The translations under genes and the position numbers were made by a program. From Ilumatobacteraceae bacterium (GTDB lineage: Bacteria; Actinomycetota; Acidimicrobiia; Acidimicrobiales; Ilumatobacteraceae), in the NCBI GenBank assembly GCA_016463105.1, contig JAEMRY010000020.1:1-19595 (forward strand): a stretch of 19,595 bases of DNA. Direction: 5' to 3'. Positions 1 through 7,694 of the stretch are shown one piece after another. Positions within the stretch are counted from its first letter, which is position 1. Each line of letters begins with the position of its first letter. The notes under the pieces were generated by a model. It saw nothing but the letters and a program-made list of their open reading frames with translations. It made no database searches and was not told the DNA's origin.

Positions 1-773
1 CTCTGCAAGGTGGCATTCATCCTGATTTTGATGGTGACTATTACATTGATGTCGCTCGTGCTGTTAAAGATGCTGTGCCGCAGATGCACATTCACGGATT
101 CACCGCACTTGAAGTCACCGAAGGTGCAAAGAGACTCGGCGAACCGTTGCATCAATATATTTTGCGACTCAAAGATGCTGGTTTAGCTTCACTGCCCGGC
201 ACTGCGGCCGAAATATTAGATGATGATATTCGCGCAATCATCTGCTCAGACAAAATCAACACCGAAGAATGGCTCGAGTGTCATCGTGTTGCACACAAAG
301 CGGGCTTGCGCTCAAACATCACAATTATGTTCGGCTCTGTTGAGCACCCAATCAGTTGGGCCAAACACATCGTGCGCACACGTGATCTGCAAAAAGAAAC
401 AGGTGGCTTCACCGAATTTGTTGGTTTGCCGTTTGTACACATGGCTTCACCGATTTATTTGCAACACAAGTCGCGTCGCGGACCAACCTTTAGAGAAACC
501 GTGTTGATGCATGCGATTGCACGAATCGCCTACCACGGCTTAATTGACAACATTCAAGTTTCATGGACCAAAATCGGCAAAGCCGGTGCGGCGCAGTTGC
601 TGCAAGCAGGTTGTAATGATTTGGGTGGCACACTAATGAACGAAAATATTTCTCGTGCCGCTGGTGCGAGTCACGGCCAAGAGATGACCGAAGATTCGTT
701 CAGAGAAATAGTTGAACCACTTGGTCGAACTTTGCGTCAGCGCTCAACGCTGTATGACCTGAGTGCGGTCTAA
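1..773 (+). CDS. fbiC: FbiC/CofH C-terminal part (FO synthase), 5' truncated by window edge
   Basis: Open in frame from base 3, so the gene begins before the window; about 256 residues are visible. The visible part matches the CofH half of FO synthase, a radical SAM enzyme that joins tyrosine-derived material to 5-amino-6-ribitylamino-uracil to make the deazaflavin core of F420. Family-like stretches are LQGGIHPD near the visible start, GDYYIDVARAVK, then HIHGFTALEV, and NITIMFGSVEHP in the middle. The radical SAM CxxxCxxC motif would lie upstream and is not seen. A GTG at 75 could be mistaken for the start, but the conserved residues before it are in the same frame. Whether this is a stand-alone CofH or the C-terminal domain of an actinobacterial FbiC fusion cannot be decided here; FbiC is favoured by the likely phylum. 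The TAA stop (771-773) overlaps the ribF stop on the other strand. The F420-type oxidoreductase at 5949-6746 fits with F420 production. Confidence 0.88.
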   Translation, partial: LQGGIHPDFDGDYYIDVARAVKDAVPQMHIHGFTALEVTEGAKRLGEPLHQYILRLKDAGLASLPGTAAEILDDDIRAIICSDKINTEEWLECHRVAHKAGLRSNITIMFGSVEHPISWAKHIVRTRDLQKETGGFTEFVGLPFVHMASPIYLQHKSRRGPTFRETVLMHAIARIAYHGLIDNIQVSWTKIGKAGAAQLLQAGCNDLGGTLMNENISRAAGASHGQEMTEDSFREIVEPLGRTLRQRSTLYDLSAV

Positions 774-1723
774 ACGCCCGAGACGGCGCGAGTTTGTTCG
801 ATGTCGTGCTTGAGTTGCATCTTTAGTGCGTCAATGTTCTCGAACTTTCGCTCGCCACGCAAGAAATGCGTGAATGAAAGTTTGACTTTTTCGTCGTAAA
901 GGTCGCCAGAGAAGTCAAGTAGATGTGCTTCAAGCATTGAACTGTCGGCGTGCTCAAAAAAAGTTGGACGCCGACCAAGGTTGATCGCACAAATATGTGC
1001 AGAGCCATCTTGGCGAGTCAATACTCCTGCATAAACACCGTCAGCAGGAATACAAATCGCTTTTGGCACTTCGATATTGGCAGTCGGAAACCCAATCTGA
1101 CTGCCACGTTGATCACCATGCACGACAACACCTCGCACTTCAAAGTGACGACCAAGTAGTTGTGTTGCAAGTTCAACTTGCCCACCCGCAAGAGCACGAC
1201 GAATTGCCGTACTGCTAACTGGTTCATCGACGCCGTCACCACGCGCGATTAACTCAATCGGCATGACGTCAAAATTAAATTTTGGACCGAGTTCGCGCAG
1301 CAATGCAACATTGCCACCACGCTTGTAACCGAAGTGAAAGTCTTCGCCGATGATTACGCGCTTTGCAGATAATCCGTCTACGAGAACTCGTTTGACAAAA
1401 TCGCTGGGTGCTTCGTGGCTTGATGCTTCGTCAAACCTGACGATGCAGGTTGCATCTAACCCGGTGGCTGCGAGTAGTTCAAGTTTTTGATCTAAGTCAG
1501 TCAATAAAAGTGGAGCAGACTCGGGTCTCACAACACTGGCTGGATGACGATCGAAAGTTACGACAACACTTCGCGCATCAAGTATCTCGGCTTGCTGGCG
1601 AACTTGTTCGATCACAGCCTGGTGACCGCGGTGTACCCCGTCATATGCGCCGATCGTGACGACACAACGACGCTTTTTGTCGTCACTGCCGAAATCAAAT
1701 TTTGAATCGTTAACAATTATCAT
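770..1723 (-). CDS. ribF: Bifunctional riboflavin kinase / FAD synthetase RibF
   Basis: A 317-residue protein, the usual RibF length, that converts riboflavin to FMN and then FAD in the cytoplasm. The N-terminal adenylyltransferase domain has GAYDGVHRGH (about 25-34; the family usually has GxFDGVHxGH) and SSTAIRRAL (about 170-178). The C-terminal kinase domain has GFPTANIEV (about 211-219), with the PTAN motif that binds ATP/Mg, and a later LEAHLLDF stretch that carries the expected catalytic Glu. The ATG start at 1721-1723 lies 6 bases after the truB stop, so it is the last gene of rbfA-truB-ribF. A weak purine-rich GAGAA stretch precedes the ATG. The TAG stop (complement of 770-772) shares bases with the TAA stop of fbiC. 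FAD/FMN supply is relevant to F420 chemistry only indirectly. The assignment is secure. Confidence 0.96.
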   Translation of the reverse strand: MIIVNDSKFDFGSDDKKRRCVVTIGAYDGVHRGHQAVIEQVRQQAEILDARSVVVTFDRHPASVVRPESAPLLLTDLDQKLELLAATGLDATCIVRFDEASSHEAPSDFVKRVLVDGLSAKRVIIGEDFHFGYKRGGNVALLRELGPKFNFDVMPIELIARGDGVDEPVSSTAIRRALAGGQVELATQLLGRHFEVRGVVVHGDQRGSQIGFPTANIEVPKAICIPADGVYAGVLTRQDGSAHICAINLGRRPTFFEHADSSMLEAHLLDFSGDLYDEKVKLSFTHFLRGERKFENIDALKMQLKHDIEQTRAVSGV

Positions 1724-1729
1724 TCATTC

Positions 1730-2608
1730 TCACGATACTGCGTTAGCCATTACCACACTTGGTTTGGCACGACCTGTTGCGCTTGCTTCATAGATCGCAA
1801 GCAATGCATCATTCTCATCGACAAGCACCCACGGCGATGGCGAATCCCATTTTTCTAACTCGCGACCATTCTTGATAAACGCTTTCGTATCTTCGTCTGC
1901 CACAACTCGACTCATTGATCGCACAGCAGTAATTGGTTGATGCACAACAACTGCATCTAGTGGCGAAGTTTCGTCTTGAGTAAATGTGCCTACAGCCGTG
2001 CGGCGTAAGTTTCGCAAATGTGCCGAGCCGCCCAGTGCCCGACCTATGTCATCGGCAAGAGACCTTATATATGTGCCTGACGAACATCGAACTTCGATAT
2101 CTACGACACCAGGCTCGGGCATCCCAAGAACTTTAAAATCGTAGATAGTCAGACTGCGTTCGGCACGCTCGACTTCGATGCCTTGGCGAGCCAACTCATG
2201 CAAACGAACACCGCCAACTTTAAGTGCCGAGACCATTGGCGGCACTTGCTTAATTTCTCCGACAAAGTTTTGTGCGACGACACGCTTTATTTCTTCAAGC
2301 GTCACACCTGACATATCGTGATTTGCCGTAACCGTGCCGGACGAATCAAGCGTTGAAGTTGAAGAACCTAAAACAATTTGACCCGTATACGTTTTATCCA
2401 GGCCCGTCAAAAAAACTAACAACCGTGTTACATAACCAACGCCAACTAGCAATACTCCAGTTGCGTCTGGGTCAAGCGTGCCTGCATGACCAATTCGTCG
2501 TTCACCAAGTTGTTTACGCAAGACATTGATTACATCGTGACTTGTCATTCCGGACGGCTTGTCAACTATCACCAGCCCATGTCGAGTTGGTGGCCTACGC
2601 CGAGCCAC
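1730..2608 (-). CDS. truB: tRNA pseudouridine-55 synthase TruB
   Basis: A 292-residue protein that makes pseudouridine 55 in the T-loop of tRNAs. The N-terminus reads GLVIVDKPSGMTSHDVI, followed by RRIGHAGTLDPDATGVLLV, with the catalytic Asp at about position 46 in the HAGTLDP motif. Further family stretches are DKTYTGQIVLG and SSGTYIRSLADDIG. The C-terminal part, after about residue 235, is more variable. The start is GTG (complement of 2606-2608). No ATG in the right place would keep the conserved KPSGMTS segment, and the GTG sits 5 bases after the rbfA stop, as expected for a coupled operon gene. It belongs to the rbfA-truB-ribF operon, a common bacterial arrangement. Confidence 0.97.
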   Translation of the reverse strand: MARRRPPTRHGLVIVDKPSGMTSHDVINVLRKQLGERRIGHAGTLDPDATGVLLVGVGYVTRLLVFLTGLDKTYTGQIVLGSSTSTLDSSGTVTANHDMSGVTLEEIKRVVAQNFVGEIKQVPPMVSALKVGGVRLHELARQGIEVERAERSLTIYDFKVLGMPEPGVVDIEVRCSSGTYIRSLADDIGRALGGSAHLRNLRRTAVGTFTQDETSPLDAVVVHQPITAVRSMSRVVADEDTKAFIKNGRELEKWDSPSPWVLVDENDALLAIYEASATGRAKPSVVMANAVS

Positions 2609-2613
2609 GAAAA

Positions 2614-3039
2614 TTAACTCTCAGATTTCTTGTCACCAAAGAGTTCTTTGCGCCGAATTTCGTCTTGGCGTAGAACTTCATCAATGCGTTGAGCCGCACG
2701 AATCGCATCATCAGGCCGAAATTGCAAAATTGGTGTGCGTCGTGCACGAACTTGATCAGCAATCACACTCTGCAAGCGTTTGCGATATTCGTTGAGTGCT
2801 TCAAGAATCTGTTCATCGCCATCTGCACCTTGAATTGAGTCGTAGTAGACGATCCCACGATTCATCTCCGAATCAACATCTACAGATGTAATGGTCAAAA
2901 AAGCAAGACGATCATCATCGATTTTGGCGAGCTCATCGGCGATCACTTCACGCAACGTTTCGCTTAGCCGGGCCGTGCGTGCATAGCGGCGGCGAGTGTC
3001 AGTTCGTGTCACTTTTGGGCGTCGTCGTTGATTAGCCAT
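2614..3039 (-). CDS. rbfA: Ribosome-binding factor A
   Basis: A 141-residue protein that binds the 30S subunit during late 16S rRNA maturation. Recognisable family features are the start of the KH-like fold (RLSETLREVIADELAKI, about 24-40), LTITSVDVDSEMNRGIVYY (about 48-66), and a C-terminal helix region with FRPDDAIRAAQRIDEVL. An Arg-rich N-terminal tail (residues 4-23) and a charged C-terminal tail are typical of actinobacterial members. It is the first gene of the minus-strand operon with truB and ribF. In many bacteria rbfA follows nusA-infB; here it instead starts 23 bases from the divergent leuS and must have its own promoter. The ATG at 3037-3039 has no clear ribosome-binding site, consistent with a very short leader. 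Confidence 0.95.
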   Translation of the reverse strand: MANQRRRPKVTRTDTRRRYARTARLSETLREVIADELAKIDDDRLAFLTITSVDVDSEMNRGIVYYDSIQGADGDEQILEALNEYRKRLQSVIADQVRARRTPILQFRPDDAIRAAQRIDEVLRQDEIRRKELFGDKKSES

Positions 3040-3047
3040 ACGCCGTT

Positions 3048-3054
3048 TAGGATA
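3048..3054. promoter_or_regulatory. Candidate bidirectional promoter, overlapping -10 elements (rbfA / leuS)
   Basis: The 23 bases between the divergent rbfA and leuS starts contain TAGGATA. Read on the plus strand, TAGGAT (3048-3053) is a fair -10 element with expected +1 near 3060, three bases before the leuS ATG. Read on the minus strand, TATCCT (3054 down to 3049) is also a fair -10, with expected +1 near 3042, three bases before the rbfA ATG. Both mRNAs would then have leaders of about 3 nt. No strong -35 is visible on either side, and any would lie inside the opposing gene. If leuS starts this way, the GGAGG at 3056-3060 would mostly lie upstream of the transcript and could not act as a ribosome-binding site. 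This is inference from spacing and symmetry. Confidence 0.5.
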
Positions 3055-3062
3055 CGGAGGTC

Positions 3063-5936
3063 ATGGGCTCAACAACAGACTCGCCACAAACTGGCCGTGG
3101 AGGCTCAATACCCGCCTATCGCTATAACGCTTCGCTGGCTGCCCAACTCGAAGAAAAATGGCAAAACATTTGGGAAAACCAAAGAACTTTTGAGGCACCT
3201 AATACTGCTGGTCCGCTCGCAGATAACGCAGCTGTTGCTGATCGCGAAAAATTATTTATTCTCGACATGTTTCCGTACCCGTCGGGCGCAGGTCTGCACG
3301 TCGGTCACCCACTTGGATACATCGCCACAGATGTCTTCGGTCGCTACAAACGAATGACTGGCAAAAATGTTCTGCACGCAATCGGTTACGACTCGTTTGG
3401 TTTGCCAGCAGAGCAACATGCAATCGTCACAGGTATTCATCCGCGGATTAATACCGAGTCGAATATTGCCAACATGCGCAGACAACTTCGACGCCTCGGT
3501 CTCGCACATGATCAACGACGAAGCATCAGCACCACAGACGAAAATTATTACCGCTGGACACAGTGGATCTTTTTGCAGATTTTCAATTCGTGGTATGACG
3601 ACAAATTAAAAAAAGCACGAAATATCTCTGAACTTGAAAAAGAATTTACCTCGGGCAAGCGCAAGCTGAGCGCAGCGCATACTGGCGCTGAATGGAACTC
3701 ACTTTCAAAACTTGAACAGCGCAAAATTCTTGACGACTATCGTCTCGTGTATCTTGCCAATGCGCCAGTCAATTGGTGTCCTGGACTCGGCACAATTCTT
3801 GCAAACGAAGAAGTAACCGCCGAAGGTCGCAGCGACATCGGCAATTATCCAGTTTTTAAACGCAACATGCGTCAGTGGACGATGCGCATCACTGCATATG
3901 CAGATCGTTTATTAGACGACCTTGATCGACTTGACTGGCCAGAGTCAATCAAGTTGATGCAACGCAATTGGATTGGTCGCAGCACTGGTGCGCGTGTGCG
4001 GTTTGCTTCAAGTGCCGGCGAGATTGAAGTCTTTACAACACGACCTGACACATTGTTTGGCGCAACATTTATGGTGTTGTCGCCAGAACACCCGCTTGTC
4101 GATGCATTGACGACTAAAACGCAACGCAACGCTGTCGAAAAATATCGTGAACTCGCACGCAAACTCAATGACAACGAACGCCAAAATGACGACCGCAAAA
4201 AAACTGGTGTCGACACTGGCGCGACGGCGACTAACCCAGTTACAGGCGAGCAGATTCCGGTATGGATTGCTGATTATGTGTTGATGGGTTACGGCACTGG
4301 CGCAATCATGGCGGTGCCCGCAGGCGACGAACGCGACTTCGCATTTGCTCGTGCCTACAAACTGCCGATTGTGGCAATTCAGATGCCCCCAGATTCGTGG
4401 TTCGCAAGCCACGAGATAACACCAACCACCGACTGTGCAACTTGGCCGCAAGCGTTTGTTGGTGAAGGCACATACACGAACTCATCAAACAAAAATATTT
4501 CGCTTAATGGTGAGCGCACAATGAGCCAAGCAATCGTTCTCATCAACTCTTGGCTTGAAAAAAATAACTGCGGCGAATCAGCGGTTACATACAAACTTCG
4601 CAACTGGCTATTTTCGCGTCAACGATATTGGGGCGAGCCCTTTCCGATTGTTTATGACGAACACGACATGCCTTGCTCGGTGCCCGATAATTTATTGCCC
4701 GTCAAGTTGCCAGAGTTGATGGATTTCAAACCGCAAACACTTGACCCAAATGATCAACTCACAGATCCGCTTCCGCCATTGGCTCGCGTAACTGACTGGC
4801 TGAATGTAACTCTTGATCTGGGTGACGGCCCCAAAACTTATCGACGCGAAGTTAATGTGATGCCGCAGTGGGCAGGTTCGTGTTGGTATGAGTTGCGCTA
4901 TCTCGACCCAACAAACACTGAGCGATTCGTTGATGCAGATGTTGAGCGTTACTGGATGGGACCAAAATCTGCAGGTCACACCGGCGGCGTTGATCTTTAT
5001 GTCGGCGGTGTTGAGCACGCTGTGTTGCATTTGCTGTATTCGCGTTTCTGGCACAAAGTTTTGTTCGACCTCGGCCATGTTTCAAGTGAAGAACCGTTTC
5101 ATAAACTTTTCAATCAGGGATACATTCAGGCTTACGCATATCGTGACTCGCGCGGACAAACAGTTCCGGCTGGCGAAGTCGTCGAAGACAACGGCAAATA
5201 CTCGTTTGAAGGTGAATCAGTTGAACGTGAATACGGCAAGATGGGCAAGAGTCTAAAAAATATTGTTACGCCAGACGAAATGTATGACGAGTTCGGCGCA
5301 GATACTTTTCGCCTATACGAGATGAGCACTGGCCCACTAGATGCGAGTCGCCCTTGGAATACTCGCGATGTTGTCGGCATGCAGAGATTTTTGCAACGCA
5401 CTTGGCGAAACTTGGTTGACGAAGAAACTAATTCGCTGCATGTTTCTGACGAACCAGCACCACTTGAATTGCGCCGTGCACTACACAAGTGTATTTATGG
5501 CGTACACCAAGACATGGAGAGCCTGCGCTTCAACACTGCGATTTCAAAACTGATCGAACTCAACAACGCGCTGACTGTGCACGTCAATGCAACTGGCACA
5601 ACGCCACGCGAAATTGCAGTGCCGCTTGCGCAGATGCTTTCACCACTTTGTCCGCATATTGCCGAAGAGTTGTGGCACAAACTCGGAGTTCAAACCCCAA
5701 TAACTTATACTCCGTTTCCGGTTGCCGACCCGGCGATGTTGCTCAGCGAAACAATCGAAATACCTGTTCAGATAAATGGCAAGCTTCGCACCAGACTTTC
5801 TGCCAGTGCCAATATCTCAGACGACGAATTGCGCGCTCTCGCGCTTGCAGACCCAAAGATTATTCAAGCACTCGCTGGCGCAACACCAACCAAAATAGTC
5901 ATCGTGCCACAACGCCTAATCAATTTCGTTCTGTAA
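3063..5936 (+). CDS. leuS: Leucyl-tRNA synthetase
   Basis: A 957-residue class I aminoacyl-tRNA synthetase that charges tRNA-Leu. The HIGH-type motif is HVGH (about 79-82) after FPYPSGAG. The CP1 editing domain carries TTRPDT (about 325-330) and YGTGAIMAVPAGDERD. The KMSKS-type loop is KMGKS (about 726-730), a form I recall from actinobacterial LeuRS. The tail has the anticodon-binding domain and a C-terminal module (residues after about 890). Length is normal for actinobacterial LeuRS. The ATG at 3063 follows GGAGG by only two bases, an unusually tight spacing, so the promoter in the 23-base gap may instead give an almost leaderless mRNA. The gene converges on the LLM oxidoreductase with a 12-base gap and no hairpin terminator. 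The assignment is secure. Confidence 0.98.
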   Translation: MGSTTDSPQTGRGGSIPAYRYNASLAAQLEEKWQNIWENQRTFEAPNTAGPLADNAAVADREKLFILDMFPYPSGAGLHVGHPLGYIATDVFGRYKRMTGKNVLHAIGYDSFGLPAEQHAIVTGIHPRINTESNIANMRRQLRRLGLAHDQRRSISTTDENYYRWTQWIFLQIFNSWYDDKLKKARNISELEKEFTSGKRKLSAAHTGAEWNSLSKLEQRKILDDYRLVYLANAPVNWCPGLGTILANEEVTAEGRSDIGNYPVFKRNMRQWTMRITAYADRLLDDLDRLDWPESIKLMQRNWIGRSTGARVRFASSAGEIEVFTTRPDTLFGATFMVLSPEHPLVDALTTKTQRNAVEKYRELARKLNDNERQNDDRKKTGVDTGATATNPVTGEQIPVWIADYVLMGYGTGAIMAVPAGDERDFAFARAYKLPIVAIQMPPDSWFASHEITPTTDCATWPQAFVGEGTYTNSSNKNISLNGERTMSQAIVLINSWLEKNNCGESAVTYKLRNWLFSRQRYWGEPFPIVYDEHDMPCSVPDNLLPVKLPELMDFKPQTLDPNDQLTDPLPPLARVTDWLNVTLDLGDGPKTYRREVNVMPQWAGSCWYELRYLDPTNTERFVDADVERYWMGPKSAGHTGGVDLYVGGVEHAVLHLLYSRFWHKVLFDLGHVSSEEPFHKLFNQGYIQAYAYRDSRGQTVPAGEVVEDNGKYSFEGESVEREYGKMGKSLKNIVTPDEMYDEFGADTFRLYEMSTGPLDASRPWNTRDVVGMQRFLQRTWRNLVDEETNSLHVSDEPAPLELRRALHKCIYGVHQDMESLRFNTAISKLIELNNALTVHVNATGTTPREIAVPLAQMLSPLCPHIAEELWHKLGVQTPITYTPFPVADPAMLLSETIEIPVQINGKLRTRLSASANISDDELRALALADPKIIQALAGATPTKIVIVPQRLINFVL

Positions 5937-5948
5937 ATATATTTCGAA

Positions 5949-6746
5949 TTAGCGCAAATATTTTGCGGCGCGGTCGATTGCGGCGAAGTCGACAGATTTA
6001 AACATCAGCAAAATTACGCGGTCAACGCCCCAAGTGCGCCAAGTTGCAAGTCTCGGGTCGTCGCCGCGCAGCAACGCTTCGTCATAGTGCTCCCAAACAG
6101 AGACCGTGAACGGTTTATTAATACCAGAACTTTTGTGCGCATCTTGAGCAGCAGCAAGAATTTCACCAGCACGCTCATGACTGGCGCGAATGTTGACACC
6201 ATTCGTGCGTGCGCCAGCAATGCGTGCCAGCGCAACACTGTTAACACCAACAATTATTTGTGGTCTCGGGTTCGGCATTGGAAACTTCGCAAGCTCAACC
6301 CGACGATTTGGTGACCACATCTCTTGCATCACATCTAAAGCATTTGTTAGCACTGCGTGTCGCTCGCTAATCGTCGCTGGCGGAGTCACACCAATCGCCA
6401 AGCGCTCGGCTGCGAACGGACTATTTGGTGAAGATCCGGCACCCAGACCTAATACAAATCGCCCACCCGAAATTTGTTGCATCGTCGCGGCGCTGTTGGC
6501 TAGCAAACCCGGATGTCGGTTGCCAACATTCACAACCAGCGGCCCAATCTCAATAGTCTTCGTCGCACTTGCAAGCGCACCAAGCAAAGTAAAACATTCA
6601 GGCATGTCGGGGGCTTGCATCACATCACCAGCGAGATGGTCAACAGTCCAAAAAGTTTTGAATCCTGCCGCCTCTGCTGCGATTGCTGCATCACGAGCAA
6701 TCGGCCAAATTGCGGTACCAGGATTAATTTGCAGATCAAAACGCAC
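5949..6746 (-). CDS. LLM-class F420-dependent oxidoreductase
   Basis: A 265-residue luciferase-like monooxygenase-family protein of the F420-dependent type, expected to fold as a TIM barrel. Evidence is FKTFWTVDHLAG near residues 29-40, IEIGPLVVNVGNRHPGLLANSAATM (about 66-90; the HP..LA segment is typical of this family), and SGGRFVLGLGAGSSP (about 93-107). Members transfer hydride between F420 and varied substrates; the substrate here is unknown. It is short compared with the 300-350 residues of many relatives, but both ends look intact. The start is GTG (complement of 6744-6746); an in-frame TAG at 6758-6756 blocks any upstream start. The GTG lies exactly six bases after TAGCCT, suggesting a leaderless transcript. 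The gene is transcribed alone, divergent from the phyH-like gene. The FbiC fragment at the window start is consistent with F420 being made. Confidence 0.88.
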   Translation of the reverse strand: MRFDLQINPGTAIWPIARDAAIAAEAAGFKTFWTVDHLAGDVMQAPDMPECFTLLGALASATKTIEIGPLVVNVGNRHPGLLANSAATMQQISGGRFVLGLGAGSSPNSPFAAERLAIGVTPPATISERHAVLTNALDVMQEMWSPNRRVELAKFPMPNPRPQIIVGVNSVALARIAGARTNGVNIRASHERAGEILAAAQDAHKSSGINKPFTVSVWEHYDEALLRGDDPRLATWRTWGVDRVILLMFKSVDFAAIDRAAKYLR

Positions 6747-6752
6747 CTGTGC

Positions 6753-6758
6753 AGGCTA
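6753..6758 (-). promoter_or_regulatory. Candidate -10 of leaderless LLM oxidoreductase promoter
   Basis: On the minus strand TAGCCT is followed by exactly six bases and then the GTG start. With a standard -10 to +1 distance, transcription would begin on the G of the start codon. No convincing ribosome-binding site lies before the GTG. This is one of four such arrangements in the window. Confidence 0.5.
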
Positions 6759-6800
6759 ATTCACACGAAATACTCGCGTCCAACGCAAAGCCTGTATAGA

Positions 6801-6806
6801 TAGAAT
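6801..6806 (+). promoter_or_regulatory. Candidate -10 of leaderless phyH-like gene promoter
   Basis: TAGAAT matches the -10 consensus well and lies exactly six bases before the GTG at 6813, so the expected +1 is the start codon itself. There is no purine-rich ribosome-binding site. An overlapping TATAGA (6795-6800) is a possible alternative -10. No good -35 is visible. The 66-base gap holds this promoter and the divergent LLM promoter and nothing else I can identify. Confidence 0.55.
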
Positions 6807-6812
6807 TAGTCC

Positions 6813-7694
6813 GTGAGCGCAACAAATATTGAATCAAAAGCCAGCCTCACCATTGTCAGTGCCAAGACGTCGTCGCTTGGCGAAATTCTCGAAATTCTTG
6901 CCCGCGATGGTGGCGTCATCGTGCACGACATGCTTTCGCCCGAGACCGTCGCACGATTGCGCAACGAACTTGACCCGACTAGCAAAGCAACTTCGGTTGG
7001 TCCAAAAGTCGATAACAAGAACATCAATTACTTCTGGGGTGAGCAGACAAAACGATTCACTCGTTTGGCGCAACGATCACAAACTTTTGCCGACGAAGTT
7101 CTGGTTCATCCGACGCTGATTGGTGTGGCTGATGCGCTTTTAAAACCGAACTGCGCTTCTTATTGGATGAACACCGGCCAGATGATGATCGTGATGCCGA
7201 GTGGCGCTCCGCAATATATGCATCGTGACTCAGACGACTGGCCGGCAATGTGCAGCCCGTCAACACCAATTTGTCAGATCAGTTGTATGTTCGCTCTGTC
7301 AGAGTTCACCGCCGAAAACGGTGCGACTCGAGTTGTGCCCGGCAGCCATTTATGGAGTGACTACAAACGTGAAGCCACCGAAAGCGAAATTGCTCAAGCG
7401 GTTATGCCACTAGGTAGTGCGATGATCTACACGGGCAAAGTTCTGCACAGTGCTGGAGCCAATAAAACGCAGAATGAACCGCGATACGGGATGCACTTGT
7501 CATATCTGTTGGGTTGGCTAACACCAGAAGAAGCAGGATGCCTCGGGGTGACCGAAGAACGAGCAAAAACATTTACTAAGCAACAGCAGCAACTTCTTGG
7601 CTATCGCTGCTATGACGCATCAGACCTAAATGGTGGTCGATTGTGGACAGTTGATTATGAAGATGTACCAACAGGACTGGGATGGACACAATGA
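6813..7694 (+). CDS. Phytanoyl-CoA dioxygenase (PhyH) family Fe(II)/2-oxoglutarate oxygenase
   Basis: A 293-residue member of the PhyH family of non-heme iron, 2-oxoglutarate-dependent oxygenases, which hydroxylate or demethylate small substrates. The iron triad is visible as H137-x-D139 (QYMHRDSDD) and H212 (GKVLHSAGAN). The likely 2-oxoglutarate-binding Arg is R224 (NEPRYG). ENGATRVVPGSHLW (about 169-182) is the typical PhyH turn before the distal His. The native substrate cannot be inferred: the family includes ectoine hydroxylase and many enzymes that do not act on CoA esters. The start is GTG at 6813, set by the -10 element six bases upstream. Its stop overlaps the ATG of the Rieske gene (ATGA at 7691-7694), so the two oxygenases are probably translationally coupled and act in one pathway. 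Confidence 0.88.
   Translation: MSATNIESKASLTIVSAKTSSLGEILEILARDGGVIVHDMLSPETVARLRNELDPTSKATSVGPKVDNKNINYFWGEQTKRFTRLAQRSQTFADEVLVHPTLIGVADALLKPNCASYWMNTGQMMIVMPSGAPQYMHRDSDDWPAMCSPSTPICQISCMFALSEFTAENGATRVVPGSHLWSDYKREATESEIAQAVMPLGSAMIYTGKVLHSAGANKTQNEPRYGMHLSYLLGWLTPEEAGCLGVTEERAKTFTKQQQQLLGYRCYDASDLNGGRLWTVDYEDVPTGLGWTQ

Noticed and set aside
3056..3060. GGAGG as a normal leuS ribosome-binding site
   Set aside because: It ends only two bases before the ATG, too close for usual spacing, and would be largely upstream of the transcript predicted from the -10 element. Not excluded.
5489..6001. 170-codon open frame on the plus strand across the leuS end
   Set aside because: It lies inside leuS in another frame and has a Cys/Arg/Gln-rich composition with no family features. 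It is a shadow of leuS.
6190..6759. 189-codon open frame on the plus strand opposite the LLM oxidoreductase
   Set aside because: It is the antisense shadow of a well-supported gene and has no recognisable domains.
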